Source of the DNA: Microcaldota archaeon
Lineage (GTDB): Archaea > Micrarchaeota > Micrarchaeia > Micrarchaeales > CABMGC01
Reading direction: 5' to 3'
DNA length: 64,000 nucleotides
Assembly: GCA_021796225.1 (NCBI GenBank)
Contig: JAJYOL010000001.1
Location: 67,471 to 131,470 of the forward strand
The notes under the pieces are model-generated. The model saw nothing but the letters and a program-made list of their open reading frames with translations. It made no database searches and was not told the origin of the DNA. A program made the translations under genes and the position numbers. Shown in pieces: positions 26,170 through 34,936 of this stretch (the first letter of the stretch is position 1; every line of letters begins with the position of its first letter).

Positions 26170-26463
26170 ATGGTTTACGACAATAAGAATATAGTGCTTA
26201 ATGAATTAATCGGTCTGAAGGTCAAGGTTCTTCGATCCCTGGACAAAAAGCAGTCGGGAATCAAGGGCGTAGTCGTTGACGAAACAAAGAACACCCTTCT
26301 GATAGAAACAGAGAATGGCAGGAAGAGAGTTGTAAAGAAGATCTCCGTTTTCAGGTTTTATCCTGGCAGGAAATCCTACAGGGTTGACGGAAACGAGATA
26401 AACTTTCGCCCCCAGGATCGGATCGAGAAGGCCATTAAGTTTTACAGGATAAGAAAAAAATAG
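26170..26463 (+). CDS. rnp1: Ribonuclease P protein component 1 (Rpp29/Pop4)
   Basis: The 97-residue product matches archaeal Rnp1, an Sm-like barrel that binds RNase P RNA: HELIGLKV-like opening (NELIGLKVKV), SGIKGVVVDETKNTL and a basic C-terminal helix. In most archaea it lies between uL29 and uS17, and here uS17 follows, while uL29, uS3 and uL22 are absent upstream. It heads this transcription unit. Confidence 0.93.
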   Translation: MVYDNKNIVLNELIGLKVKVLRSLDKKQSGIKGVVVDETKNTLLIETENGRKRVVKKISVFRFYPGRKSYRVDGNEINFRPQDRIEKAIKFYRIRKK

Positions 26464-26474
26464 ATGTTGATGGT

Positions 26475-26759
26475 ATGGAATGCAATGACAACAGATGCCC
26501 TGTGCACCACGGAATAAATCCCAGAGGCATACAGCTTACGGGGATAGTGGTCAGCGACAAGGCCAAGAAGACCGTCATAATTGAAATGGATTCCGCAAGC
26601 TACATGTACAAGTACGAACGTTACCTCAGAAAGAGATCAAGGGTTCCCGCTCACAATCCGGATTGCATAAACGCAAAGACGGGAAACGTCGTAAACATTG
26701 CGGAAACCAGGAGGCTCAGCAAGACAAAATCCTTCGTCGTTACTGGAATAATAAAATGA
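26475..26759 (+). CDS. rps17: Ribosomal protein uS17
   Basis: The 94-residue product has the OB-fold of S17 with GIQLTGIVVSDKAKKTV, the YERYLRKRSRVPAHNP signature and GNVVNIAETRRLSKTK. The short N-terminal CNDNRCPVHHG segment is the archaeal form. It follows rnp1 by 11 bases. Confidence 0.97.
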   Translation: MECNDNRCPVHHGINPRGIQLTGIVVSDKAKKTVIIEMDSASYMYKYERYLRKRSRVPAHNPDCINAKTGNVVNIAETRRLSKTKSFVVTGIIK

Positions 26760-26772
26760 TTGGTTGTTGATT

Positions 26773-27177
26773 ATGGTAAAAGGAGTATCCTCAAAGATAA
26801 CAAAGACTCTCGTTCCCGGATCCGTATTCGTTTCCGCGGACAACAGCGGGGCATACATGTACAAGATGATACACATAATAGGTAAGACGGGAGGAAAGCA
26901 CGGAAGGCTTTCTGCAGCAGGCGTCGGGGATACCGTATCGGCAAGCGTGATAAAGGGAAATGCCACTTATCTGAAGAAACCCGTTCGGGTCATCATAATA
27001 AGGCAGAAGGCTCTCATAAGAAGGGCAAACGGAATGCGTGTAAGATTTGAAGACAATGCCGGAATGATGGTCAGCGATGAAAATCTGCCGATCGGAACCG
27101 AAGTAAAGGGTGCAATGGCTCGCGAAGTAGTCGAAAGATTTGTCAAGGTCGCGGGAATAGCATCAAGGATAATATAG
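26773..27177 (+). CDS. rpl14: Ribosomal protein uL14
   Basis: The 134-residue product has the L14 core SADNSGAYMYKMI, GDTVSASVIKG and the late D-N-A-G-M-M-V segment. ATG 26773 (MVKGVSS) is preferred to in-frame TTG codons at 26764/26767. The start is preceded by TGATT, as in several genes of this cluster. Confidence 0.97.
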   Translation: MVKGVSSKITKTLVPGSVFVSADNSGAYMYKMIHIIGKTGGKHGRLSAAGVGDTVSASVIKGNATYLKKPVRVIIIRQKALIRRANGMRVRFEDNAGMMVSDENLPIGTEVKGAMAREVVERFVKVAGIASRII

Positions 27178-27186
27178 TTGATATTT

Positions 27187-27570
27187 ATGATAGAAAGCAG
27201 CCAGCCAAGAAAGGAAAGGAAGTACCGCTTCACGGCACCGATGCACGCAAGGCAGAAGTTCGTGCACGCTCACGTGTCAAAGGAACTCGCAACGAAGCTT
27301 GGGATAAAGTCAAGAAGCCTGAGCATGCGCAAGGGCGATACCGTAAAGGTATTCGCGGGAAGCCAAAAAGGAAAGACGGGAAAAGTATCAGAAGTCAACC
27401 TCAAGACGGGCCGCGTGTTCATAGACGGAATAACGAGAAAGAACGCGAAGGGCAAGGAACTTCCTGTACCTGTATATTCATCAAATCTTTATCTTACGGA
27501 TCTCGACTTGTCCGACAAGCTGAGAAACAGCAAGATAGAGAGCCTCAAGACTAAGAAGACGGTGGCATAA
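27187..27570 (+). CDS. rpl24: Ribosomal protein uL24
   Basis: The 127-residue product has the archaeal L24 opening (SSQPRKERKYRF, HARQKFVHAHVSKEL) and the KOW motif RKGDTVKVFAGSQKGKTGKV. ATG 27187 is used; the longer frame begins with a TTG. It overlaps the next start by one base. Confidence 0.96.
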   Translation: MIESSQPRKERKYRFTAPMHARQKFVHAHVSKELATKLGIKSRSLSMRKGDTVKVFAGSQKGKTGKVSEVNLKTGRVFIDGITRKNAKGKELPVPVYSSNLYLTDLDLSDKLRNSKIESLKTKKTVA

Positions 27571-28250
27571 TGTCAAGAAAGGGAAATAGTAGACACATAA
27601 ACAGATTCGCGGCAAGCAGATACCTGAAGGTCAACAGGAAGGTATCAAAGTACATAGCAAAGCCTACGGCAGGAAGATATCCGTTGGAGAACAGCATCGC
27701 GCTTATAACGTTGCTGAGGGAAAAACTCGGAATCGCGGCAAATTCCGCCGAGGCAAGATACATAGTAAAGAATGGAAACGTCTCGATAAACGGGAAGACC
27801 ATACGCAACGAACGCTATCCTGTGGGATTCGGCGATACGCTTACGCTTTCAAAATCGGGCAAATCATACAAGGTTGACGTTGCAAAGAAGAGCATCGTAT
27901 CCCTTCAGGAGATAAAATCCGAGACGAAGGAACGCACGCTTAAGGTAATAGGAAAATATGTCGGTGCAAAGAACACCATGATGCTTCGCCTTTACGACGG
28001 TTCAGTAATCAAGGGAAAGAATGACATAAAGGTAAACGATTCAGTCGTAGTAAACGGCAATTCCATAAAGTCCGTAATAAAGATGCAGAAGGGCGCAAAA
28101 TGCTATGTGGTAAAGGGCGCGCACGCATCGGAGAACGGAAAGATACTTGAGATAATAAGCGGAACCGCGACAAGGAATCCGATAGTGCATGTTGAAGGCA
28201 CGACGAAATTCAGGACGCTTCTTGACAATATAATGGTAACGGGAGAATGA
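27570..28250 (+). CDS. rps4e: Ribosomal protein eS4
   Basis: The 226-residue product is the archaeal/eukaryotic S4e, with an S4 RNA-binding domain (EARYIVKNGNVSINGK) and a C-terminal KOW-like domain (KGAHASENGKILEI). The start shares its first base with the stop of uL24 (TAATG). Confidence 0.96.
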   Translation: MSRKGNSRHINRFAASRYLKVNRKVSKYIAKPTAGRYPLENSIALITLLREKLGIAANSAEARYIVKNGNVSINGKTIRNERYPVGFGDTLTLSKSGKSYKVDVAKKSIVSLQEIKSETKERTLKVIGKYVGAKNTMMLRLYDGSVIKGKNDIKVNDSVVVNGNSIKSVIKMQKGAKCYVVKGAHASENGKILEIISGTATRNPIVHVEGTTKFRTLLDNIMVTGE

Positions 28251-28252
28251 TT

Positions 28253-28807
28253 ATGGCAGATTCACAGCAGAATGACAAAAAGGCAACGTCGCCTATGCGC
28301 GAGATTCGCCTGGACAAGGTAGTTGTCAACATAGGTCTCGGCGACAACGAAAACCTTTACACGAATGCAAAGACGCTGCTCAAGAAACTTACAGGAAAGG
28401 AAGCGGTGCCTACCCGTTCAAAGAGGAGGGAACCGGAACTTAAAATAAGAAAGGGACAGGTAATAGGCGTCATGGTAACGCTCCGCGGCAAGGACGCACA
28501 GAGCTTCCTCGGAAGGGCGCTCGATGCGAACAACAACACAGTTCCGGAAGGCGCGGTTGCAAACAACTCGCTCAATTTCGGAATTCACGAATATATTTAT
28601 TTCTCCGGAGTGAAATATGATCCTAAAATAGGGATGCTTGGCATGAACGTCAATGCCTCTTTCGGAAGAAAGGGCAAGCGCGTCGAGCTTAGGAAGATAA
28701 AGGCCGGTTCGATAGACCTCAAGCACAGGAACATAGGCCCTGAGGATCTGCGCAGCTTCGTCTCGGAGAAATTCTCAGTCAAGTTTGCGGCAAAAGAAGG
28801 TGCATAA
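28253..28807 (+). CDS. rpl5: Ribosomal protein uL5
   Basis: The 184-residue product has MREIRLDKVVVNIGLGD and the conserved R-K-G-Q-V-I-G-V-M-V-T-L-R-G loop with NFGIHEYIYF. A 14-residue Gln/Lys-rich extension precedes the usual start. ATG 28253 is preferred; ATG 28247 overlaps the eS4 stop and is possible. Confidence 0.95.
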   Translation: MADSQQNDKKATSPMREIRLDKVVVNIGLGDNENLYTNAKTLLKKLTGKEAVPTRSKRREPELKIRKGQVIGVMVTLRGKDAQSFLGRALDANNNTVPEGAVANNSLNFGIHEYIYFSGVKYDPKIGMLGMNVNASFGRKGKRVELRKIKAGSIDLKHRNIGPEDLRSFVSEKFSVKFAAKEGA

Positions 28808-28811
28808 TTAC

Positions 28812-28970
28812 ATGAAGATGAAATACGAGCTCAAGTATCGCGGAAAGAACCAGAGAAAGTGCAGAATGTGCGGCACGTCAAGAAGCTTAATCCGCTCTTA
28901 CAACCTGTACGTATGCAGAAGATGCTTCCGCGAGGTCGCACAGAGCATCGGTTTTGAGAAATACAGATGA
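28812..28970 (+). CDS. rps14: Ribosomal protein uS14 (zinc-binding form)
   Basis: The 52-residue product has CRMC and CRRC pairs, which bind zinc, and ends GFEKYR. ATG 28812 is used, 4 bases after the uL5 stop; the longer frame from 28785 overlaps uL5. Confidence 0.95.
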   Translation: MKMKYELKYRGKNQRKCRMCGTSRSLIRSYNLYVCRRCFREVAQSIGFEKYR

Positions 28971-28974
28971 TATT

Positions 28975-29358
28975 ATGGTAGATGTTCTAGCTGATACGAT
29001 AAACAAGATAAAGGTCTACGAGTCAAGAGGATTGTACGAGTGCTATGCTCCTTCGACAAAACTGATACGTTCGGTTCTCGAAGTGATGAAGGCAAACAAC
29101 TACATCGGCGGATTCGAAGAGGTAAAGGAAGGAAAGTTCACGAAGCTCAAGATAACGCTTTCAAAGAAGATAAACGACATAGGGGTCATCAAGCCCAGGT
29201 CTTCTGTAAAGCTTGGCAATTACCAGAAGTACGAGGAGCGTTACATACCGAGCCTCAATTTCGGAATACTGATACTCGCGACATCTGACGGTGTGATGAC
29301 GAACAAGGAAGCGAAGCAGAAGAACATCGGGGGCAGGCTTCTGGCATATGTATACTAA
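28975..29358 (+). CDS. rps8: Ribosomal protein uS8
   Basis: The 127-residue product starts MVDVLADTINKIKVYES and carries the C-terminal S8 motif (FGILILATSDGVMTNKEAK). ATG 28975 follows the uS14 stop by 4 bases within TGATATTATG. Confidence 0.96.
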   Translation: MVDVLADTINKIKVYESRGLYECYAPSTKLIRSVLEVMKANNYIGGFEEVKEGKFTKLKITLSKKINDIGVIKPRSSVKLGNYQKYEERYIPSLNFGILILATSDGVMTNKEAKQKNIGGRLLAYVY

Positions 29359-29370
29359 ACGGAGATATTC

Positions 29371-29895
29371 ATGAAGGAACTGGAGATTAAAAACGGAGCC
29401 ACTGTCGCCGTGGAGAACGGCATAGTGACGATAAAGGGCAAGCACGGCTCCACTACGAAGAAGTTGGACCCGAGGCTCGTTTCCGTAAAGGTTGACGGCA
29501 GCAAGGTCATCGTATCCGCTGCTGGAAACAAGAAGCTCCAGAAGAAGGCCGCTCTTGCGGAGATGGCATTCTCAACGGAGATACGCGACGCCATACAAAG
29601 CGTAACCGAAGGCATAGAAAGAAAAATGACGGTCGTATTTGCACACTTCCCGATGTCCATATCCGTAACTGGAAAGGACGTCGTAATCAAGAACATATTC
29701 GGCGAGAAAGTGCCTCGCATTGCAAGGATAGTCGGCGATTCAAAAGTTCAGATAAAGGGACAGGACGTCACCGTCACCGGGGCAGACAAGTACGATGTTG
29801 GCCAGACCATGGCAAACATAAGAATCGCATGCAAGGCCCGCGGACAGGACAGCAGAGTATTCCAGGATGGCATATATCCTGCACATGAGGAATGA
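29371..29895 (+). CDS. rpl6: Ribosomal protein uL6
   Basis: The 174-residue product has two L6 half-domains; the second ends with GADKYDVGQTMANIRIACK and a DGIYP tail as in archaeal L6. The stop overlaps the next gene's upstream context. Confidence 0.96.
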   Translation: MKELEIKNGATVAVENGIVTIKGKHGSTTKKLDPRLVSVKVDGSKVIVSAAGNKKLQKKAALAEMAFSTEIRDAIQSVTEGIERKMTVVFAHFPMSISVTGKDVVIKNIFGEKVPRIARIVGDSKVQIKGQDVTVTGADKYDVGQTMANIRIACKARGQDSRVFQDGIYPAHEE

Positions 29896-29897
29896 TT

Positions 29898-30260
29898 ATG
29901 GAAAAGAAAAGACATCCAAAATTCGTCGTACCAAACTTTGGGCTCAAGACCCGGAAAAGGGTAAGCGCAAGATGGAGGATGCCTAGGGGCATAGACAGCA
30001 AGAAGCGCGTCAAGAAAAAGGAGAGCGGCGCGTCGCCGAGCATCGGCTACAAGAACAGGCCGGAGCTCAGATATGCAAGGTCCGACGGCGTATTCGAAAC
30101 GCTCATTCACAACGAAGGCGAGCTGCTGTCTGCCGCAAAGACAAAGAAGGACACGATAATCAGATTCGCGCATTCGCTTTCCGTAAGGAAGAGAATCGCA
30201 CTGCAGGCGATCGCAGACAAGCACGGCCTCAAGGTCGCAAACAAAGTTCGCAAGGTGTAA
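29898..30260 (+). CDS. rpl32e: Ribosomal protein eL32
   Basis: The 120-residue product has the L32e core RHPKFVVPNFGLKTR, SARWRMPRGIDSK and SPSIGYKNRPELR. ATG 29898 lies in TGATTATGG; an ATG 6 bases upstream overlaps the uL6 stop. Confidence 0.96.
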   Translation: MEKKRHPKFVVPNFGLKTRKRVSARWRMPRGIDSKKRVKKKESGASPSIGYKNRPELRYARSDGVFETLIHNEGELLSAAKTKKDTIIRFAHSLSVRKRIALQAIADKHGLKVANKVRKV

Positions 30261-30262
30261 TC

Positions 30263-30754
30263 ATGACGATAAAGTTTACAAAGAGAATTGCAAGCCAGCT
30301 TCTGAATCGCGGTGAAAATGCGATAAGGATAAATGCTTCGGCAATGGATGACGCGTCGAAGGCAATCACGCGCGAGGACGTCCGCAGGCTCATCGGCTCC
30401 GGAGGAGTATTTGCACTGAAGGAAAAGCACAACGTCAGCGCAAGATCTAAGCTTCTCAAGCAGAAGAGATCCGAGGGAAGAAGCAGAGGTCCGGGACTCA
30501 GGCGCGGAACGAGAAAGGCCCGTGCCGGAATAAGCTGGGAAAAGAAGGTCCGCTCGCAGCGCTTCGTTCTCAAGAGGCTCAAGGAAATGGGCAAGCTCGA
30601 TACTGTAATGTTCAACAAGATGTACGGGCTGGTAAAGGGAGGAACCTATGCCAGCAAGGCTGCAATGCTTCTCCACCTTAAGGAAGAAGGCATAACGCTT
30701 ACCGAACAGGAAACAGCAAAGATAAACGAGGCCTTCAAGGCGCAGTACAAGTGA
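30263..30754 (+). CDS. rpl19e: Ribosomal protein eL19
   Basis: The 163-residue product has the L19e start (QLLNRGENAIRINASAMDD) and the highly basic RSRGPGLRRGTRKAR segment. The C-terminal helix is longer than in some archaea. Confidence 0.96.
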   Translation: MTIKFTKRIASQLLNRGENAIRINASAMDDASKAITREDVRRLIGSGGVFALKEKHNVSARSKLLKQKRSEGRSRGPGLRRGTRKARAGISWEKKVRSQRFVLKRLKEMGKLDTVMFNKMYGLVKGGTYASKAAMLLHLKEEGITLTEQETAKINEAFKAQYK

Positions 30755-30763
30755 GTGAGTTAA

Positions 30764-31345
30764 ATGCGAAAAATGATAAAATCCATGAAGTTCAGGCGCA
30801 GACGCGAAGCAAGGACAAACTACAAAAGCAGGATTGCCCTCGTCAGCAGCGGACTGGACAGGATAACCGTCAGAAAGACTTCAAGGAAGATAGTCAGCCA
30901 GATATTCAGGTACGACGAGAAAGGAGACGTCGCACTTCTCTATGCTGATTCAAGCGAATTGTCCGCATTCAAGTGGCCGTCGCGCTCAAACAGGCCTACG
31001 GCATATCTGCTCGGTCTCCTTCTTGCAAAGAAGATAAAAGCCGATTCCAAATTGAAGTCCGCTGAATTCATACTTGACATAGGATTAAGCTCTCCGGTGA
31101 AGAATTCGATACCGTTCGTCTTCGCGAAGGGATGCATCGATGGCGGAATAAAGCTCCGCAGCGGCATCTCGATCGACGAGAAGACATATAACTGTTCGGA
31201 CGCAAAATATGCTAAGGAGCTTAAGGAGAAGGACCCCGAGAAGTACAAAAAGCAGTATTCCGCATACATAAAGGCCGGAATAGAAGCCGATGCGCTGGGT
31301 TCCCTTTTCAATAAAACAAAGGAGTTGATATTAAATGCCGGGTAA
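30764..31345 (+). CDS. rpl18: Ribosomal protein uL18
   Basis: The 193-residue product has the archaeal L18 start (KFRRRREARTNYKSRIALV), the conserved NRPTAYLLGLLLAKK and a typical C-terminal extension. Its last 11 bases overlap the uS5 start. Confidence 0.96.
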   Translation: MRKMIKSMKFRRRREARTNYKSRIALVSSGLDRITVRKTSRKIVSQIFRYDEKGDVALLYADSSELSAFKWPSRSNRPTAYLLGLLLAKKIKADSKLKSAEFILDIGLSSPVKNSIPFVFAKGCIDGGIKLRSGISIDEKTYNCSDAKYAKELKEKDPEKYKKQYSAYIKAGIEADALGSLFNKTKELILNAG

Positions 31346-32027
31346 ATTTGGATACAAGAGAGACAGGAGAGACAGAAGGGACAGGAGAGACGAGGAACAG
31401 GTAAACCTCCTTGCCCAGTGGGAGCCAAAGACCAAGATAGGACAGCAGGTAAAGAATGCGCAGATAACGAGAATAGAGCAGATATTTGCAACTGGAAAGC
31501 CCATCAAGGAAACCGAAATAATAGACACGCTTATACCTAATCTTGAGGACAATGTTCTCGAGATCGCATCCGTACAGAGGATGACTAAAAACAACAGGAA
31601 GCAGAAATACCGCGCCACCGTTGTCGTCGGAGACAGAAACGGGCACATAGGTCTCGGAGTAGGAAGAGACGTTGAAGCAAGGCCTGCAATAGATTCCGGA
31701 ATAAAGGATGCGAAGAAGCACATGATATCGATAAGTCTTGGTTGCGGTTCTCAGGAATGCAACTGCAATTCATCACACAGCCTTCCGCTGAAGCTCAGCG
31801 CGAAGTGCGGCAGCGCACACGTCATACTCAAGCCGGCTCCGAAGGGAGTAGGCATAGTCGCAGGCGAGACAGTTAAAAGCGTACTCGAACTCGCGGGAGT
31901 TAAGGACGTCTGGACCTTCTCGAGAGGAAGAACCCGCGACGTATACAACGTTGCGCTCGCAACATACAAGGCACTCGACAAGCTGTACGGCCTAAAGAAC
32001 ATAGAGGCTTTGCAGGTAAAGAAGTAA
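31335..32027 (+). CDS. rps5: Ribosomal protein uS5
   Basis: The 230-residue product has the double-stranded RNA-binding region RATVVVGDRNGHIGLGVG and the GVGIVAGETVKSVLELAG segment. The N-terminus carries an Arg/Asp repeat (RRDRRDRRD). It ends the cluster: uL30 and uL15, which usually follow, are not here; a convergent gene begins instead. Confidence 0.97.
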   Translation: MPGKFGYKRDRRDRRDRRDEEQVNLLAQWEPKTKIGQQVKNAQITRIEQIFATGKPIKETEIIDTLIPNLEDNVLEIASVQRMTKNNRKQKYRATVVVGDRNGHIGLGVGRDVEARPAIDSGIKDAKKHMISISLGCGSQECNCNSSHSLPLKLSAKCGSAHVILKPAPKGVGIVAGETVKSVLELAGVKDVWTFSRGRTRDVYNVALATYKALDKLYGLKNIEALQVKK

Positions 32028-32086
32028 CTTGCATCGGGTTTCTTCACTCGTGCACCGCAGCCTGATAAAAATAAAATAAAGGATTA

Positions 32087-32116
32087 GCTTCGGCTCCTTT
32101 TCTCAGAAGCCGAGTT
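32087..32116. terminator. Possible bidirectional hairpin between uS5 and the LUD gene
   Basis: TCGGCT and AGCCGA pair across a T-rich loop just at the convergent 3' ends, preceded by an AT-rich run (about 32066-32080). It overlaps the last codons of the LUD gene. Confidence 0.35.
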
Positions 32117-32711
32117 TCTGCTTTACGAATATCACTTTCGTTCGCCCAGGCACTATCTCCTTGCTTATTATGAGTGTCTTCGCGATCACGCTTCCCATCC
32201 CCATCTTTTCGTGCATCCTCTTATCTTCAAGCGGGAATACGTATTCGTTTATTCTTCTGAATGCGGAATCGAGGTCTTTGACTATCTTCTGCGCCCCTAT
32301 CACCAATATCACATGATCCGCTCCGTAAGCATACGATCCTATCTGGCTTCCAGAAGCCGAAGCTACGACTATCTGCCCGGATTCCGTAACCGCATGCGCG
32401 CTTCCGACTGCATATTGGTGTGCGAGCACGCTCTTCCTGTACTTGTCGCGTTCCGCCTTGTCGTTTATGCTGTACATCATCTTCCTTAGCGATTTGTACT
32501 TCGTGCTTTCCAGAAGCTCTCCCACCATGCCCATCTCGTCAAGTGTAATCGAAGACGCTTCCATGATCTCGCTTCCTTCCGGAATCGAGTCGTAGACTTC
32601 CTTCTTCGCATCTTCCGCGCTCTCCGCTATGGTTACCTTTATCCCGTTCTTTTCCATTATGTTTTTCACGTTCTCGAGCGTCTGATCGTCCGCAATTCTG
32701 TCCCATTCCAT
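32103..32711 (-). CDS. LUD-domain protein (LutC/YkgG family)
   Basis: The 202-residue product belongs to the LUD group, related to LutC of lactate utilisation: GSEIMEASSITLDEMG near residue 50 and SGQIVVASASGSQIGSYAYGADHVILV in the centre, followed by a VPGRT-like loop near the end. Stand-alone archaeal members have no settled function. ATG 32711 is chosen because GGATGAG precedes it; the longer frame starts with TTG. No lutA or lutB is in the window. Confidence 0.85.
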   Translation of the reverse strand: MEWDRIADDQTLENVKNIMEKNGIKVTIAESAEDAKKEVYDSIPEGSEIMEASSITLDEMGMVGELLESTKYKSLRKMMYSINDKAERDKYRKSVLAHQYAVGSAHAVTESGQIVVASASGSQIGSYAYGADHVILVIGAQKIVKDLDSAFRRINEYVFPLEDKRMHEKMGMGSVIAKTLIISKEIVPGRTKVIFVKQKLGF

Positions 32712-32814
32712 AGTCTCATCCTTTTGCAAAGCTGTATTTGCCGCATATTGTATTTAATGCCTATTGCCTTCACCGTGCCTTTGCGATACAAATGCGATAC
32801 CTTATTACATTGCG

Positions 32815-33207
32815 ATGCGGTATATTCGTGTTTACATGGGCGATGTCTTGGAACAAAAACTGAACACGGTAAAATTCAAGAAGATCCTGTTTGGAGAGCC
32901 GGCGGTATTCTTCATACCGGCAATGAAGATCAACGATCCCAAAAACAAGAGCCTGGCCGAAGGCATGCACGATTTCCTGATAACCGAATTCGGCGGCTAC
33001 ACCTCGGAGAGGGGCAACATTCTCGGCTATTGGAGGGAGAAGGCAAGCACCGATTATACGGAGCATGTAAAATACATTGTCGCATTCAAAAGCAAGGCAA
33101 AGCTCCGCCTCCTGGAAAAATTCATAGCCGAACTTGCAAAGAAGCTCGATGAAAAGGCAATCTACATGGAAACAGGCAACAGTTCCTGGTTAATCTACAC
33201 GCAGTAG
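32815..33207 (+). CDS. Hypothetical protein, 130 residues
   Basis: I do not recognise this family with certainty. The product is soluble, alpha/beta, with FKKILFGEPAVFFIPAM at the start, FGGYTSERGNILGYWREK in the middle and a long Lys-rich helix near the end. The pattern (FL..EFGGYT.....G.W) is loosely like DUF3574-type proteins. The start is uncertain: ATG 32815 or 32836. A TATA-like GTATTTAATG lies at about 32747-32757. Confidence 0.65.
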   Translation: MRYIRVYMGDVLEQKLNTVKFKKILFGEPAVFFIPAMKINDPKNKSLAEGMHDFLITEFGGYTSERGNILGYWREKASTDYTEHVKYIVAFKSKAKLRLLEKFIAELAKKLDEKAIYMETGNSSWLIYTQ

Positions 33208-33223
33208 ATTCTGCCTGCTTTTT

Positions 33224-34231
33224 TCACGGAAGAGGATATGTGGAATAGAATGAAACGTTCGTAGCCACGCCGTCATTGTTGTTTCCGCTGTAATCATTCG
33301 CATTTCCGTTCAGCGGCCACCAGCCTATGAGGTTCTGCAGTCTCAACGGCGTTCCGTCTATTCCTTCCGAATAAAGCCCCGTAAGTTCCTGTGTTGAAAG
33401 CGGCGTATTGTAAAGCTGTACGTTTGAAATCATTCCATTCAACGGATATATGTCGCCGTTAGGAAATATCGTCGCACCGAGCGAGAATGAATTCGTTGTC
33501 TGGAAGGAGCGCGGAGAAAGCACTACCGTGGAAAACGCGCTGTTGTTTTCATACACCGTCGCAGTGCCGTTGCTCTGGTTATACGTTGCAGCTATGAAAA
33601 TCCATTTGTTTTCTATGAAGGAATAATTCGTCGCGGATTTCCATTTAACATAAGAACCGTTGATCCATAGAACTCCGCACGCCCCGTTGTTACCTCCGTA
33701 TCCGTACAAGGCTATGCCCGAGCTCGGGCTCGGATTTGTACCCATTATGCCCTGGCACGGCGCGCCGTCCGGTCCATACCAATACACCCATGCCGTTATC
33801 GTAAATCCTGGAGAGCTGTATCCCAGATAATTCGGATTGGAAAATTCATTTCCTATGTTGAGGTTTGGCAACAATATGTATTTCGGATATGATACTCCTC
33901 CGTATCCTTTTCCATTGCCGCTGCTTCCACCGTTCAACTCACTCATGGAAAGGGTTCCGAATGAAGATGCATACTCGGGAAGCGAGCCGCTGCATTCTCC
34001 CTGCAGGCCTACATCCGTCGGATTGTATGGCCCGAGAGGCCTTATCACCTGGCATGCACCAGGCTGCGTCCTTACATTGAATGAAAACATATTAAGACTG
34101 AAAAGCACGGCGAGCACTATCGCAATGACGAGTATTGCCCATGCGTAGGTCATGAGGTATTCCATTGCGCCTTGCGATTCCACCGGCGCTTTCGATTTGC
34201 GCTTGTGCGCCCTTGCTGTTCTTTTAGGCAT
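33224..34231 (-). CDS. Class III signal peptide (pilin-like) LamG protein
   Basis: The 335-residue product is a more distant member of the LamG pilin family: a longer basic start (RTARAHKRKSK), then SQGAMEYLMTYAWAIL with Gln +1 and Glu +5, a PGACQVIRPLGP cassette, a Gly-rich lectin-like centre and the GIDGTPL / WWPLNGN / DYSGNNNDG ending. A TATA-like CTTAAATTA (34249-34257) about 25 bases upstream suggests a leaderless mRNA. Confidence 0.85.
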   Translation of the reverse strand: MPKRTARAHKRKSKAPVESQGAMEYLMTYAWAILVIAIVLAVLFSLNMFSFNVRTQPGACQVIRPLGPYNPTDVGLQGECSGSLPEYASSFGTLSMSELNGGSSGNGKGYGGVSYPKYILLPNLNIGNEFSNPNYLGYSSPGFTITAWVYWYGPDGAPCQGIMGTNPSPSSGIALYGYGGNNGACGVLWINGSYVKWKSATNYSFIENKWIFIAATYNQSNGTATVYENNSAFSTVVLSPRSFQTTNSFSLGATIFPNGDIYPLNGMISNVQLYNTPLSTQELTGLYSEGIDGTPLRLQNLIGWWPLNGNANDYSGNNNDGVATNVSFYSTYPLP

Positions 34232-34318
34232 GATATCTGTTAAGATTGATTAATTTAAGAATGCGACTGTTCGCTGCGCCCGCTTTATAAACGATTCAAA
34301 TCCCGCCAGATTCCGATT

Positions 34319-34690
34319 TCAAAGCTCCGTATATTTCTTATTCGACCCTTTGGATTTTTCTATCGGATATTTCAGAGCGGATTTCCGCATTTTTTCCTTC
34401 AACGCTTCCGAAAGGTCTATGTCGTATTTTTCGCAGATCATCAGCACCGCCCAGAATACGTCTGCAAGTTCATCCTCTATGTCTGTCCTTTTCTTTTCGT
34501 CCTTGAAGAAACTCTCGGATTGCTCTTCCGTCTTATAAACGAATATCTCTACGACTTCCGCCGCTTCCGCAGCTATCGCCATAGCCAAATCCTTTGGCGT
34601 GTGGAACTGATCCCAATCCCGTTCGCCGTTGAATTTCTTTACCAAAGCCTTGAGTTCGTCTAGCGTCGTCGCATTGTCCATTCGCATCAA
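34319..34690 (-). CDS. MazG-like nucleotide pyrophosphohydrolase
   Basis: The 123-residue product has the all-alpha NTP-PPase motif: RDWDQFHTPKDLAMAIAAEAAEVVEIF with E-x-x-E, then a second E-D-E-L-A-D-V-F-W helix. This is closest to the dCTPase/RS21-C6 branch, which removes non-canonical dNTPs. It lies 7 bases after a zinc-ribbon gene in the same operon. Confidence 0.88.
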   Translation of the reverse strand: MMRMDNATTLDELKALVKKFNGERDWDQFHTPKDLAMAIAAEAAEVVEIFVYKTEEQSESFFKDEKKRTDIEDELADVFWAVLMICEKYDIDLSEALKEKMRKSALKYPIEKSKGSNKKYTEL

Positions 34691-34697
34691 CCGTTAT

Positions 34698-34862
34698 TCA
34701 GAACGATGTCTGTTCCATCTGTATCGCACAGTTGGGGCAGTCATACGTATTCTCCCCTCCGGCAACCGCGCACGTCAGGCACGTATACCCTCCGCATCCG
34801 TCGCAATACAGGCAGGGCCCGCGAAGCGGTTTCCCACAAACAAAGCATTTTACGTCTGCCAT
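34698..34862 (-). CDS. Small zinc-ribbon protein, 54 residues
   Basis: The product has CFVC, CLYCDGCGGYTC, CLTC-like and CPNC pairs, enough to bind two zinc ions, in the manner of archaeal zinc-ribbon or B-box-like proteins. ATG 34862 is chosen because TATA-like ATTATATGC (34885-34893) is centred 26 bases upstream, predicting a leaderless mRNA. Role unknown; it may pair with the MazG-like enzyme downstream. Confidence 0.75.
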   Translation of the reverse strand: MADVKCFVCGKPLRGPCLYCDGCGGYTCLTCAVAGGENTYDCPNCAIQMEQTSF

Positions 34863-34936
34863 GACAATAAAACACAGCTCAAGCATATAATACGTTCACA
34901 AACTTTCATGCCATTCACATGTCCTAAAAAAAGACA

